DNA of 64,000 bases. Source: Elizabethkingia sp. YR214 (GTDB lineage Bacteria > Bacteroidota > Bacteroidia > Flavobacteriales > Weeksellaceae). Under the pieces are notes generated by a model. It did no database searches. It was not told the DNA's origin and saw only the letters and a program-made list of their open reading frames with translations. The translations under genes and the position numbers were made by a program. The stretch's first letter is position 1. Every line of letters starts with the position of its first letter. Positions 52,802 through 61,054 of this stretch are shown piece after piece. Location: contig NZ_QBUH01000005.1 of the NCBI RefSeq assembly GCF_003058195.1, positions 310,001-374,000 of the forward strand, given 5' to 3'.

Positions 52802-54097
52802 TTATTGTAATCTTTTAGTTTTAAGTTTAACTCCCGTGGAAATAATAGTAAGGTCATATTTCTGACTCTGAGTATTTATGGAGAAATTATAACTATCCTG
52901 AGAAGAAGGATTGTCAAAAAAAGTAGTCTCAGTATCAGGATATAAAATTGTTTTCTCATTGTCCTTGTCAGTGATCACTAACTTATGGTTCACTAAAGAG
53001 AAAGTAAAAACTTGTGAAGGATCTGCTTCTAAAGCATATTTGCCTGTATAACGTTGTAAAATATTATCCGGCAGTGTAATTGCATTACGCTCTGTCTTTT
53101 CAGGAATCTTATAAGGCTTATTTTCCATCAGATTTATAATATCTGTAGTAACCTGCTGAAAAGGGATATCTGTATAATTTGATGTAAAAATAAAGGTTAT
53201 ACCTGATGATAGATTTTGGTAATAATATGCTCTATATCCCGGTCTTCCTCCTGCCTGAGTCAGAATATTTTCTTTCTCATACATTTTCAGAGCCAGTTCT
53301 TTTTTCAGAAATTTCCCTGAAAGTATCTGTTTACTAAAATTATATAAATCGGTAACGGTTGAAAAATAATTACCAGTCTCAAAACGATTAATATTTTCTT
53401 TAGAAACAGGGGTTATTTTTCCATTCTCCAAATTATAACCATATGCAAAATGATCAATTTTATTTACTGCATTGAATTCACCGGTATTCTTCATCTGATA
53501 TTCCTGCAAGATATTTTTATTCATAAAATTCCAATAATTGCCAGATACTTTATCAATTATATAATGAAGTAATAAGTATCCTATATTCGAATAAAGAGTT
53601 TGTGTACCTGGTTCAAATTGTAATTTTTCTTTTCGGGCCAACTCTATAGTTTGTGCCATTGAGATATTTTCATATTTTTCATAATCTTTCAGCTCTCTTG
53701 GCAGGCCAGATTGATGATATATAAGCTGCTCAATGGTAATTTTATTTCCATATTCAAATCCAGAAATATACTTATCCAGCTTATCCGATAACTTTAGTTT
53801 ATTTAGCTCTGCAAGCTTTAGTATAGCATATTTTACAAATATTTTAGAGACAGATGCTATAATAAATTTGCTATCCTTTTCTATTTTCAATCCATTTACA
53901 TTCTCAGCAATATTATATGATTTATCCAGAAGGATATTAGTTTTTCTGGCAACAATAACATTTCCATTAAAGTTTTTTATTGCTGTTAAAGCTGTGAAAT
54001 ATTCGTCCAGTTTTTCACTATCGGTTTTTGATTGCGCAATAATATTATTGATGTATACTCCAATAAAAAGCATCAATAAGAAAAGGGGCTTTTTCAT
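52802..54097 (-). CDS. Beta-lactamase-fold serine hydrolase (3 of 3)
   Basis: 431 residues. Signal peptide KKPLFLLMLFIGVYINNIIAQ. S82-V-S-K85 catalytic motif (IIASVSKIFVKYAIL), YHQSGLPRELKDY, YSNIGYLLLHYI for the Tyr motif and a GGRPGYRAYYY segment where KTG or HxG would be. A C-terminal beta domain from about residue 340 (RYTGKYALEADPSQVFTFSLVN) recalls DUF3471-like accessory domains. Likely a periplasmic esterase, amidase or D-peptidase. The sequence differs considerably from the other two family members in the window, so recent duplication is unlikely. It lies upstream of beta-mannosidase on the same strand, 94 nt apart. Confidence 0.86.
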   Translation of the reverse strand: MKKPLFLLMLFIGVYINNIIAQSKTDSEKLDEYFTALTAIKNFNGNVIVARKTNILLDKSYNIAENVNGLKIEKDSKFIIASVSKIFVKYAILKLAELNKLKLSDKLDKYISGFEYGNKITIEQLIYHQSGLPRELKDYEKYENISMAQTIELARKEKLQFEPGTQTLYSNIGYLLLHYIIDKVSGNYWNFMNKNILQEYQMKNTGEFNAVNKIDHFAYGYNLENGKITPVSKENINRFETGNYFSTVTDLYNFSKQILSGKFLKKELALKMYEKENILTQAGGRPGYRAYYYQNLSSGITFIFTSNYTDIPFQQVTTDIINLMENKPYKIPEKTERNAITLPDNILQRYTGKYALEADPSQVFTFSLVNHKLVITDKDNEKTILYPDTETTFFDNPSSQDSYNFSINTQSQKYDLTIISTGVKLKTKRLQ

Positions 54098-54260
54098 ACT
54101 AATATTATGTATTTGTTTTTTAACTCTACTATTATGTTTACAAATGAGTTAATTCACAGTAAACCACTGATTATCAAAGTTATTATTTAATATTCAATTC
54201 AAATATTTTTTTTTAAACCTTTGATGAATTTTATAGAGAAAATGAACTATGGCAAAACGA

Positions 54261-54297
54261 AAAAGCCTGCTTTCAAAGTATTGAAAGCAGGCTTTTT
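54261..54297 (-). terminator. Terminator of the glycosylasparaginase operon
   Basis: Perfect arms AAAAGCCTGCTTTCAA (54261-54276) / TTGAAAGCAGGCTTTT (54281-54296), usable on both strands; it lies 15 nt after the SGNH hydrolase stop. Confidence 0.85.
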
Positions 54298-54311
54298 ATA
54301 TCATAAACTTC

Positions 54312-54932
54312 TTACAGAAACTTTTCTATAAGAGGTTTTATATGCTCCGAAATAAACTGATAGCCTTTATCATTTGGATGTACCCCATCACCTGATAAAA
54401 AGATATCTTTCTCTGCAAAAAAAAGATTGTACAAGTCTACAAATACAATTCCGTTCTGAGCAGCAAACTCTTTAAGCAACCTATTGTATTCTGTTATTGC
54501 CTGATTAGATCTTTGTTTTCCGGAAGGAACTGTAATACCATCTATAGCAGAAGCAACCGGCAGAATACTTATGATGTATAAGTATGAAGTAATCTTTTTT
54601 GCTTTCTCTATTACTTCCTGTAGATTCGCTCTAAATTTCTCCGGGTTTACCATTCTGTAACCTTCTTTCAAGGCAACATCGTTAGCTCCGTAAGCAAAGA
54701 AAATAAGATTCTGATCCGGAGATGTACGTGCAGCAGCTTCTGTACTGAATCTTTTTACAAGTCCATCTGTTGTTTCGCCACCTATGCCCAAATTGAAAAC
54801 ATTCAGTTCCTCAATATTTTCGTTGATAAACCTGGAGTGAAAATAACGCTTCAATATATCCGTCCAACCACCTAAGACACCATCATATTCGCCATAAGTG
54901 ATACTATCTCCAAAAAACAGACAATTAATCAT
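54312..54932 (-). CDS. SGNH/GDSL-family hydrolase
   Basis: 206 residues without signal peptide, so probably cytoplasmic. Block I nucleophile S10 in FFGDSITYGEYDG, block II Gly in GIGGETTDG, block III Asn in YGANDVALKEG, and block V D-x-x-H in GDGVHPNDKGYQ; all catalytic and oxyanion residues are present. Members are esterases or deacetylases acting on acylated carbohydrates, lipids or peptides. It is the last gene of an operon with glycosylasparaginase, a lipoprotein and cutC (2 nt after cutC), suggesting an O-acetyl or other ester of an imported glycoprotein fragment as substrate; that is inference. Confidence 0.88.
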   Translation of the reverse strand: MINCLFFGDSITYGEYDGVLGGWTDILKRYFHSRFINENIEELNVFNLGIGGETTDGLVKRFSTEAAARTSPDQNLIFFAYGANDVALKEGYRMVNPEKFRANLQEVIEKAKKITSYLYIISILPVASAIDGITVPSGKQRSNQAITEYNRLLKEFAAQNGIVFVDLYNLFFAEKDIFLSGDGVHPNDKGYQFISEHIKPLIEKFL

Positions 54933-54934
54933 TG

Positions 54935-55597
54935 TTATTGTATTACTGTTTTAATGGCTTTTAGTTCTGTGGCATCTATATTCTCAGTACCGTCTGTAAT
55001 ACAAGCAGAGTGTATAAAGCCAAAATACTTCTTAAGCTCACCTGCATTAGATGAACGTACTCCGCCTCCTACAAGAATAGTAATTCTGCCGTCAGCCTGT
55101 TCCTGAATAAGCTTAAGTTTGGATAATCCTTCCATTGCAGGATGTTCGCCTCCGGAAGTCAGAATTGTAGCAAAACCACAATCGATTACATCTTCCAAAG
55201 CTTCTTCTTTGTCTTGTATTCTGTCGAAAGCCCGGTGAAAAGTACAAGGCAAACCATCTGCTAATTGCACTAAAGCCGAATTTTTTTCTTTGTCAACTTT
55301 ATTATCTTCGGTAAGAAATCCAAATACAAAACCATCTGCACCAGCTTCTTTTAAATTAAGTAATTCCGATTTCATCACTTCAAATTCTTCATCAGTATAA
55401 AGAAAACCTCCGCCTACAGGACGAATCATTGTAAAAACCGGAGTTGAAAAACCTGCTTTAAGCTGCTCTAGCGTTTCACGATTAGGTGTAAGACCTCCCT
55501 CTGCATAGTTCTCACATAGTTCTATTCTGTCTGCACCTTCCTTCGCTGCAATAAGAGCGGACTGCTCGTTGAAACAAGCTACTTCTATTTTTGTCAT
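54935..55597 (-). CDS. cutC: CutC-family TIM-barrel protein
   Basis: 220 residues, close to family length. Markers: IEVACFNEQSALIAAKEGADRIELC at the N-terminus, the GGLTPN loop, MIRPVGGGFLYTDEE, FHRAFD, ILTSGGEHPA and a phosphate-binding-like VGGGVRSSNA loop near the C-terminus. The name comes from an old copper-tolerance link in E. coli; a copper role is poorly supported for the family and no metal-binding Cys/His cluster is evident. The TIM-barrel with Arg- and Gly-rich loops looks like a small-molecule enzyme. Here it is 17 nt after a lipoprotein gene and 2 nt before an SGNH hydrolase, in the glycosylasparaginase operon. Confidence 0.92.
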   Translation of the reverse strand: MTKIEVACFNEQSALIAAKEGADRIELCENYAEGGLTPNRETLEQLKAGFSTPVFTMIRPVGGGFLYTDEEFEVMKSELLNLKEAGADGFVFGFLTEDNKVDKEKNSALVQLADGLPCTFHRAFDRIQDKEEALEDVIDCGFATILTSGGEHPAMEGLSKLKLIQEQADGRITILVGGGVRSSNAGELKKYFGFIHSACITDGTENIDATELKAIKTVIQ

Positions 55598-55614
55598 GAA
55601 TATTTTTATAGTTT

Positions 55615-56172
55615 TTATGGTTGGATATCTTCCTGCAATACATCTGCAATCAGAAACTCATTATTTTCCTTTATTACTTTCACTTTTATAGGATAACTAA
55701 GCTGATGGGAAGCATCGGAAAGTATTACATCAAATAGAAACTCCTCTCCCTTTTGCGAAATCAGCTGGCACTTTACAACTTTTACAGTCTCCCAATCCTG
55801 CCCTGTAATTAAAAAGCCTGTACCAACACCGGCTTTACTGGCATCAAATTTGGCTTTCCATTTTTGTTCAAATTCTTTTCGGGTAAGACTTCCATCAACG
55901 TCCATATCTACATTCATTGCATCACTCTTGTAGTCATAGTAGTCTTTGGTTGTCATATCCTTCATCATCTTATCCAAATTACCCAAATCTCCGGCAAAAT
56001 AGTTTTCAATATGTGTCTCCAGCCAATTATGTGCTTCATCAGTTTCTTTTTTCTCATCATCATACACTGCACTTCCCGATTGTTGTACACTAATTTCTGC
56101 AGTATCCTTTTTAGGCCTTTCTTTACAGGAAAGGATAGCAAAAGCCCCGATAATAAATATTTTTTTCGTCAT
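55615..56172 (-). CDS. Lipoprotein with a possible NTF2/SnoaL-like domain
   Basis: 185 residues. Lipobox AILSC with lipidated C16 (MTKKIFIIGAFAILSC), a charged linker to about residue 45, then an alpha-plus-beta domain starting with helix WLETHIENYFAGDLGNLDKMMKDMTTKDYYDYK-like and ending in antiparallel strands (EEFLFDVILSDASHQLSYPIKVKVIKENNEFLIADVL). That order fits a cone-shaped NTF2/SnoaL-like fold, but no specific family is recognised. Second gene of the glycosylasparaginase operon, 21 nt after it and 17 nt before cutC. Role unknown. Confidence 0.78.
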   Translation of the reverse strand: MTKKIFIIGAFAILSCKERPKKDTAEISVQQSGSAVYDDEKKETDEAHNWLETHIENYFAGDLGNLDKMMKDMTTKDYYDYKSDAMNVDMDVDGSLTRKEFEQKWKAKFDASKAGVGTGFLITGQDWETVKVVKCQLISQKGEEFLFDVILSDASHQLSYPIKVKVIKENNEFLIADVLQEDIQP

Positions 56173-56193
56173 ATTATGTTTTTATAATGGTTA

Positions 56194-57189
56194 CTACTTC
56201 AGAGCAAAGCCAGGTGTCTCCAGACGATTTCCTTTCTGATCGTGTACTGCAAAATTAAACCCGTCCTGGATACAGTAAGCGCCATATTCTCCTTTTTTAT
56301 TCAGAGCAATAAAACCGACCTGGATATCTTTAAGGTTTTTGCCTCTTCTGTTTACAATCTTTACGATTCTCTCAACAGCTTCTTTACATGCCTGCTGAGG
56401 CGTTCTTCCCTGATTCATTAGTTCTACAACCAGGTGAGTTCCTACTGTACGGATTACTTCCTCTCCATGTCCGGTTGCTGTAGCAGCTCCGATTTCATTA
56501 TCTACAAAAAGTCCGGCTCCGATAATTGGTGAATCTCCTACTCTGCCATGCATTTTATACGCCATTCCGCTTGTTGTACAAGCTCCGGAAAGATTCCCTT
56601 GTGCATCCAAAGCAATCATCCCGATAGTATCGTGATTTTCAATATTTACAATAGGCTTATACTGACTTGTTTTCAGCCATTCTTTCCATTCTTTTTCAGA
56701 TTCGGCTGTAAGAAGATTTTCTTTTTTGAATCCCTGAGACAATGCAAATTCCAAAGCTCCATCTCCCACCAACATTACATGCGGCGTTTTTTCCATTACA
56801 GCGCGGGCTACAGAAATTGGATTTTTAATATGTTCCATACATGCAACAGAACCAATATTATAATTTTCATCCATAATACAGGCATCCAGCGTTACTCTGC
56901 CATCTCTGTCCGGGCGTCCGCCATACCCTACACTTCTTTCCGTAGGATCATCTTCTACCAATCTTACCCCTTTTTCTACAGCATCCAATGCTTTACCTCC
57001 TTTAGATAAAACTTTCCAGGCCTCTACATTAGCATGAAGACCAAAATTCCATGTAGAAAGCACAATTGGCTTGTTGGTCGTTTTTGGTTCAGAAATATCT
57101 AATAAGTTTTTAGCTTCTAATGGATTAATAGCGATTGCAGCAGTTGCAATTCCCAGTTTTTTGATGAAATTTCTTCGGTTATTGTTCAT
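56194..57189 (-). CDS. Glycosylasparaginase (N4-(beta-N-acetylglucosaminyl)-L-asparaginase)
   Basis: 331-residue precursor. It cleaves the GlcNAc-Asn bond of glycoasparagines after the glycan and peptide have been trimmed. The Ntn-hydrolase self-cleaves before T188 (ENHDTIGMIALD); this corresponds to T152 of the mature F. meningosepticum enzyme. Other active-site segments, HGRVGDSPIIGAG and TGHGEEVIRT, are intact. The N-terminus carries a twin-arginine-like signal (NRRNFIKKLGIATAAIA), implying Tat export of the folded precursor. An in-frame TAA stands two codons before the ATG, so the start is certain. First gene of a four-gene operon. Confidence 0.97.
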   Translation of the reverse strand: MNNNRRNFIKKLGIATAAIAINPLEAKNLLDISEPKTTNKPIVLSTWNFGLHANVEAWKVLSKGGKALDAVEKGVRLVEDDPTERSVGYGGRPDRDGRVTLDACIMDENYNIGSVACMEHIKNPISVARAVMEKTPHVMLVGDGALEFALSQGFKKENLLTAESEKEWKEWLKTSQYKPIVNIENHDTIGMIALDAQGNLSGACTTSGMAYKMHGRVGDSPIIGAGLFVDNEIGAATATGHGEEVIRTVGTHLVVELMNQGRTPQQACKEAVERIVKIVNRRGKNLKDIQVGFIALNKKGEYGAYCIQDGFNFAVHDQKGNRLETPGFALK

Positions 57190-57307
57190 AGTTTATTGCT
57201 TATCTCTTAATACGCTTAACAAATATCTAAAAAAAAATGCTCTGATAAAATTATCAAAGTCATTTAATGAAGTTTATGCTGCATTTTTATTTATCTTTAC
57301 TCGCATA

Positions 57308-57913
57308 ATGGACATTCTCACTACTTTTAGGAATATTAGCTTCTTTCAGGAATTATCTGACGAAGAAATTAATATTTTAGTAAGCATAGCCACTCCAAAA
57401 CTACTTCATAAAAAAGAAAAATTAATTGCTCCGGGGCAATCTTTTAATTACCTTTTTATTCTTTCTAACGGTCTACTCAGATTTTTCTTTGATGATGAAA
57501 ACGGCGTTGAAAACAATCTCTTCTTACCATCTGAAAAAGAAGCTGCTATAATAGAAAATCCCGAAGCTTATTCTTATGAGAACACAACAAGGTACACAAT
57601 TGAAGCTGTTGTTAATACTCAGATTTTTCTGTTCAACAAAAACGAGTTTGAAGAAGCTGCTTTCAAATACAGAGGGATCCATGATCTGTATATAAAATCT
57701 CTGAAACAAATCATCAGTATCTTAAAAACACGCACAGAGCAATTATGTTCTTCATCTCCGCATTCACGGTATGAAGACTTTTTAAGAGATCGTCCCTTCA
57801 CTTCTCAAAATGCCAGCAGAAAGCATATTGCGAACTTTTTGGGCATTACCCCAAATTCGCTTTCACGTATGACAGCAAGAATTCACCAGAAGAGAAATCA
57901 AAGAAAAAAATAA
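57308..57913 (+). CDS. Crp/Fnr-family transcriptional regulator
   Basis: 201 residues from ATG 57308. A longer open frame runs upstream but would overlap the glycosylasparaginase gene antisense and is rejected. N-terminal cyclic-nucleotide-binding-type domain (FFQELSDEEINILVSIATPKLLHKKEKLIAPGQ, LFILSNGLLRFFF) over residues 10-120, long C-helix, then a winged-helix end (FTSQNASRKHIANFLGITPNSLSRMTARIHQ). No Fe-S cysteine cluster and no clear cAMP-binding RxS arginine-serine pair, so the effector is unknown. It stands between the divergent glycosylasparaginase operon and the DUF3302-HlyD-OMF operon, either of which it might control. Confidence 0.85.
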   Translation: MDILTTFRNISFFQELSDEEINILVSIATPKLLHKKEKLIAPGQSFNYLFILSNGLLRFFFDDENGVENNLFLPSEKEAAIIENPEAYSYENTTRYTIEAVVNTQIFLFNKNEFEEAAFKYRGIHDLYIKSLKQIISILKTRTEQLCSSSPHSRYEDFLRDRPFTSQNASRKHIANFLGITPNSLSRMTARIHQKRNQRKK

Positions 57914-58099
57914 CTTAAGAATATTTTTTCTCATTTTGTTCAGTCTATTTTTGCTTACTGAAAACATAAATAAAAATGAGAAGAAAACTGTTTACCAACA
58001 TTTTAATTAATCAGGTTTATTAGAATTAGCGGAAACAAATCAGGAATTGATTAATTCCATTCTTGTTTACTACAACCTTATCAATATTATTATTTCACT

Positions 58100-58429
58100 A
58101 TGCAAAGAATATCCATTTTTCTCTGCCTGCTACTATCATGCAATTTTGTGCAGGCAGCAACAGGCAACATTGAAGAAAACATAGCAGATTTTGCGTCATG
58201 GTTCATTTTACTGCTATTGCCAATTGCAGGAATTTATCTTTTCTGGAAAGTTCATATTTATCCGGAAAAGGTAGCCGAAAAAAAGAACCATCCTCAGTTA
58301 AATGCCATTAAGAGTATGTGCCTGTTATCCCTAATATTCGGAGGATTGCTATGGCCAATTGCATTAATATGGGCTAACTATAATTACAAGGATCAAAAAG
58401 ATAACACAAACATTACTGAAGAAAATTAA
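58100..58429 (+). CDS. DUF3302 (YiaW-like) small inner-membrane protein
   Basis: 109 residues. A cleavable or anchored N-terminal hydrophobic stretch (ISIFLCLLLSCNFVQA), then two transmembrane helices (FASWFILLLLPIAGIYLFW and LLSLIFGGLLWPIALIW) with a short loop HIYPEKVAEKKNHPQ between. This matches E. coli YiaW-type DUF3302 proteins, which are encoded next to the HlyD-like YiaV. Here too an HlyD-family gene follows, after 2 nt, strengthening the call. It is the first gene of a three-gene operon. Function of the family not established; perhaps a small pump subunit or assembly factor. Confidence 0.8.
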   Translation: MQRISIFLCLLLSCNFVQAATGNIEENIADFASWFILLLLPIAGIYLFWKVHIYPEKVAEKKNHPQLNAIKSMCLLSLIFGGLLWPIALIWANYNYKDQKDNTNITEEN

Positions 58430-58431
58430 TT

Positions 58432-59589
58432 ATGCTGGAATTACTTGTCGCTATATATGCCGGAATATGCTGGTTACTTATAAAAAAACTAAAACTTATT
58501 CCATGGACTTTCACTACACAGGTAGTTGTTTATTCCCTTCCTATATTTGGAAGCATTGCTCTGATACTAAGTCTTAACTATTACTGTCCCATAACATCTG
58601 ATGTTAAAGTAGGAAACAGAAGTGTAGATATTACAACCCAAATACTGGGAAAAGTAAAAAAGGTATATGTAAGTACCAATCAGGAAGTGAAAAAGGGAGA
58701 TACCTTATTCGTATTGGACAGAGAACCTTTTATACAAGAAATTAAATCTCTTGAGGCTAAATTGAGCAATACAAAGGCTACAGTTGGCTCATATAATGCT
58801 GACATCCAAGCTTCTCTTAAAAATATTACAGGATTACAATCTCAGCTGGAACTGGCTAATAAAAGAGTAACCCAATATCAGGAACTCGTTGCTGCCGGAG
58901 CAGCTAATAAATTTGATCTGGAGCAGGCTATTACAAATGCTCGTGATTTGCAATCCCGTATAAGCGCTGCACAATCCCAACAACAATCATTAGAAACCAA
59001 ATATAATGCATCTTATAACGGAGAAAATTCTTCGGTATCTGAAATTCAGGCAAAACTGGATCAGGCAAAATGGAATCTTTCTCAAACCATTGTTTTAGCA
59101 CCTACAGATGGGACAATTCCTAACGTCCAGCTAAACGAAGGCGCTATTATGGCACCTTTTAAATCTGCTTTTGTTCTCATCCAGAAGCAACAATCTGTAA
59201 TTGGTTTTTTTGCTCAGAATGAATTAGAAACAGTAAAAAAAGGAGATGAAGTCGAACTGGCCCTCAAAACTGAACCGGGAAAAGTTGTCAAAGCCAGATT
59301 AGAATATGTAATTGATGCTACCAGTCAAGGTATTATGAATAACGCAGGAGGAATGCTGGGAGGAAATGGTTCTACTGCAGGGCTGCCAGACACTGCCAGA
59401 GTACTTCCTGAAACAGATGGAAAGCTTATTGCAAAATTTGTATTAGAAGATAGTCAAAAACAACTAACTGTTGGAGCAAGAGGAACAGCAGTAATATATT
59501 CCGATCATATAAAACCCTTGCATCTTATCCGAAAAGTAATGGTGCGTGTGAACAGTAAAATAAACTTCCTGATTCCTAAACTTCACTAA
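58432..59589 (+). CDS. HlyD-family periplasmic adaptor (YiaV-like)
   Basis: 385 residues. Two N-terminal hydrophobic segments (residues 1-18 and about 24-48, VVVYSLPIFGSIALILSLNYY), then a biotinyl-lipoyl half-motif (VDITTQILGKVKKVYVSTNQEVKKGDTLFVLD), a long alpha-hairpin coiled coil (residues about 100-205, many Gln and Leu heptads), the second lipoyl half (LSQTIVLAPTDGTIPNVQLNEGAI) and a beta-barrel domain. Such membrane fusion proteins bridge an inner-membrane pump to an outer-membrane channel. Two N-terminal helices are typical of the YiaV/EmrA-like branch. The neighbours are DUF3302 and an outer-membrane factor; no pump gene is present. Confidence 0.9.
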   Translation: MLELLVAIYAGICWLLIKKLKLIPWTFTTQVVVYSLPIFGSIALILSLNYYCPITSDVKVGNRSVDITTQILGKVKKVYVSTNQEVKKGDTLFVLDREPFIQEIKSLEAKLSNTKATVGSYNADIQASLKNITGLQSQLELANKRVTQYQELVAAGAANKFDLEQAITNARDLQSRISAAQSQQQSLETKYNASYNGENSSVSEIQAKLDQAKWNLSQTIVLAPTDGTIPNVQLNEGAIMAPFKSAFVLIQKQQSVIGFFAQNELETVKKGDEVELALKTEPGKVVKARLEYVIDATSQGIMNNAGGMLGGNGSTAGLPDTARVLPETDGKLIAKFVLEDSQKQLTVGARGTAVIYSDHIKPLHLIRKVMVRVNSKINFLIPKLH

Positions 59590-59590
59590 C

Positions 59591-60991
59591 ATGTATAAAA
59601 AGTTAATTATATCGGGGATAATTTCTGTGAGCTTAATGTCTTGTATAGGATACAAAGAAGCAACTAAAGAAACAACAGATCATTTAAAAGAAAAAAGTGA
59701 AATCATTTCCAATATTAAAATTCCAGATAACTGGATTTTCAATAGAAATGTTACCTCAGATTCATTTTCTTATGAGTGGATTAATGACCTTAAGTCTCCT
59801 CAATTAGAAGCACTGATTAATGAAGGAATGCTGTACAATGCAGATATTATCATTGCAAAAGAAAGACTTAATCAGGTCGAATTAGCGATGGAAATTGCAG
59901 GAACCGACCTCTATCCAAGCGTTAATGCCGTTGCAAATACATCTAACAACCTTGTTAGTGGCAGCCAGATTAGAAGCCTGGCTCTAAAAGCCAATTGGGA
60001 ATTAGATATCTGGGGGAAAAGAAAATCTTCACAAATGGCCAGTACTAGTGATTATTTTTCAGCAGTACATCAAAATATCCTGCTGCGCCAGTCCATTGCC
60101 GGTATGATTGCCAAAGCTTATTTTCTGAATATAGCAGGTAATATTCAGGAAGATAAAATTGAAAGTTATATTCAGGAATCTCAAAATCTGGAAAAACTAT
60201 ACAGCATACAGAAAAAAGTAGGTACAGCTAATGCATTGGATTTATCAAATATCTCGGCTGAGATTATTTCTTTGAAAGGATATCTGGAAAAAGTGAAAAA
60301 TGCCAATATACAATCCAGAAGAACTCTTGAATTACTTACAGGAAAATACCCGGAAGGGAAACTCACAACACAGGATTCTTTTAATCCTGTAAAAAATAAA
60401 ATTCCGGAATCTATCCCATTAAGTCTTTTAGAAAAAAGGTCTGATATACAAGTCCAGCATTTCAAAATAGAGAAAGCCTTCTATGAAGTACAACAAGCCA
60501 ATGCAGCAAGACTTCCTTCTCTTAATATAAGTGCCTCTTTCGGAACTGCAGGAAGTAATGTAGATGCTATAAATTCTTTGTTCTCCAATCCACTATTAAA
60601 AGTGGGCGGTGGGTTAGTTTCTCCGTTATTTAACAATGGAAAACTAAAAAAGAATGTAGAGATAAAAAATTCCCAGCAAAAGCAGACTGTCGAAGAATAT
60701 TCAAAAACAGTTCTGAATGCTTTGAATGAAACAGAATCTGCTCTAGCAAATTTACGTTCTGTCGAAAAGCAAATTGGCTATAGTCAAAATGCTATAGATG
60801 AGCTTAAAAATAATATTACATTAACTCATAAACAAATAAAAGTGGGTACCAGTAATAGTTTTGTACTAATCCGAAAACAACGGGATCTTCTTAAAAATGA
60901 AATGAATCTCATTAATCTGGAACTGCAAAACAGAATAGAACGCATCAATTTGTATATGGATTTAGGTGCAGAAAACCTCATATCATTATAA
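59591..60991 (+). CDS. TolC-like outer-membrane efflux lipoprotein (OprM/NodT family)
   Basis: 466 residues. Lipobox SLMSC with lipidated C18. Two repeated OEP domains: the first with ALINEGMLYNADIIIAKERLNQVE and the second from about residue 270 (SLLEKRSDIQVQHFKIEKAFYEVQQANAARLPSLNIS), each supplying beta strands and long coiled-coil helices of the trimeric channel-tunnel. The GLVSPLFNNGKLK segment is typical of the NodT branch. It starts 1 nt after the HlyD gene, so the two are translationally linked, and ends at a strong hairpin. Presumably the outer-membrane exit of the tripartite export system. Confidence 0.93.
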   Translation: MYKKLIISGIISVSLMSCIGYKEATKETTDHLKEKSEIISNIKIPDNWIFNRNVTSDSFSYEWINDLKSPQLEALINEGMLYNADIIIAKERLNQVELAMEIAGTDLYPSVNAVANTSNNLVSGSQIRSLALKANWELDIWGKRKSSQMASTSDYFSAVHQNILLRQSIAGMIAKAYFLNIAGNIQEDKIESYIQESQNLEKLYSIQKKVGTANALDLSNISAEIISLKGYLEKVKNANIQSRRTLELLTGKYPEGKLTTQDSFNPVKNKIPESIPLSLLEKRSDIQVQHFKIEKAFYEVQQANAARLPSLNISASFGTAGSNVDAINSLFSNPLLKVGGGLVSPLFNNGKLKKNVEIKNSQQKQTVEEYSKTVLNALNETESALANLRSVEKQIGYSQNAIDELKNNITLTHKQIKVGTSNSFVLIRKQRDLLKNEMNLINLELQNRIERINLYMDLGAENLISL

Positions 60992-61001
60992 TTTTTTCAA
61001 A

Positions 61002-61030
61002 AAAAGGAGTCAGATAATCTGACTCCTTTT
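61002..61030. terminator. Bidirectional terminator between the OMF and GH20 genes
   Basis: Perfect arms AAAAGGAGTCAGA (61002-61014) / TCTGACTCCTTTT (61018-61030) with a 3-nt loop; two convergent genes. Confidence 0.85.
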
Positions 61031-61054
61031 CTATATAAACTGTTATATAAATAA

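Noticed and set aside
53733-54152. Open plus-strand frame of 139 codons opposite the serine hydrolase gene
   Set aside because: Hydrophobic and Phe/Ser/Ile-rich, as expected for an antisense image of a coding strand.
56548-57009. Open plus-strand frame of 153 codons inside the glycosylasparaginase gene
   Set aside because: Antisense shadow of a certain gene; no recognisable protein features.
57071-57307. Upstream extension of the Crp/Fnr gene (79 extra codons)
   Set aside because: It overlaps the 5' part of the glycosylasparaginase gene antisense, adds a non-homologous head, and the conserved domain begins at ATG 57308.
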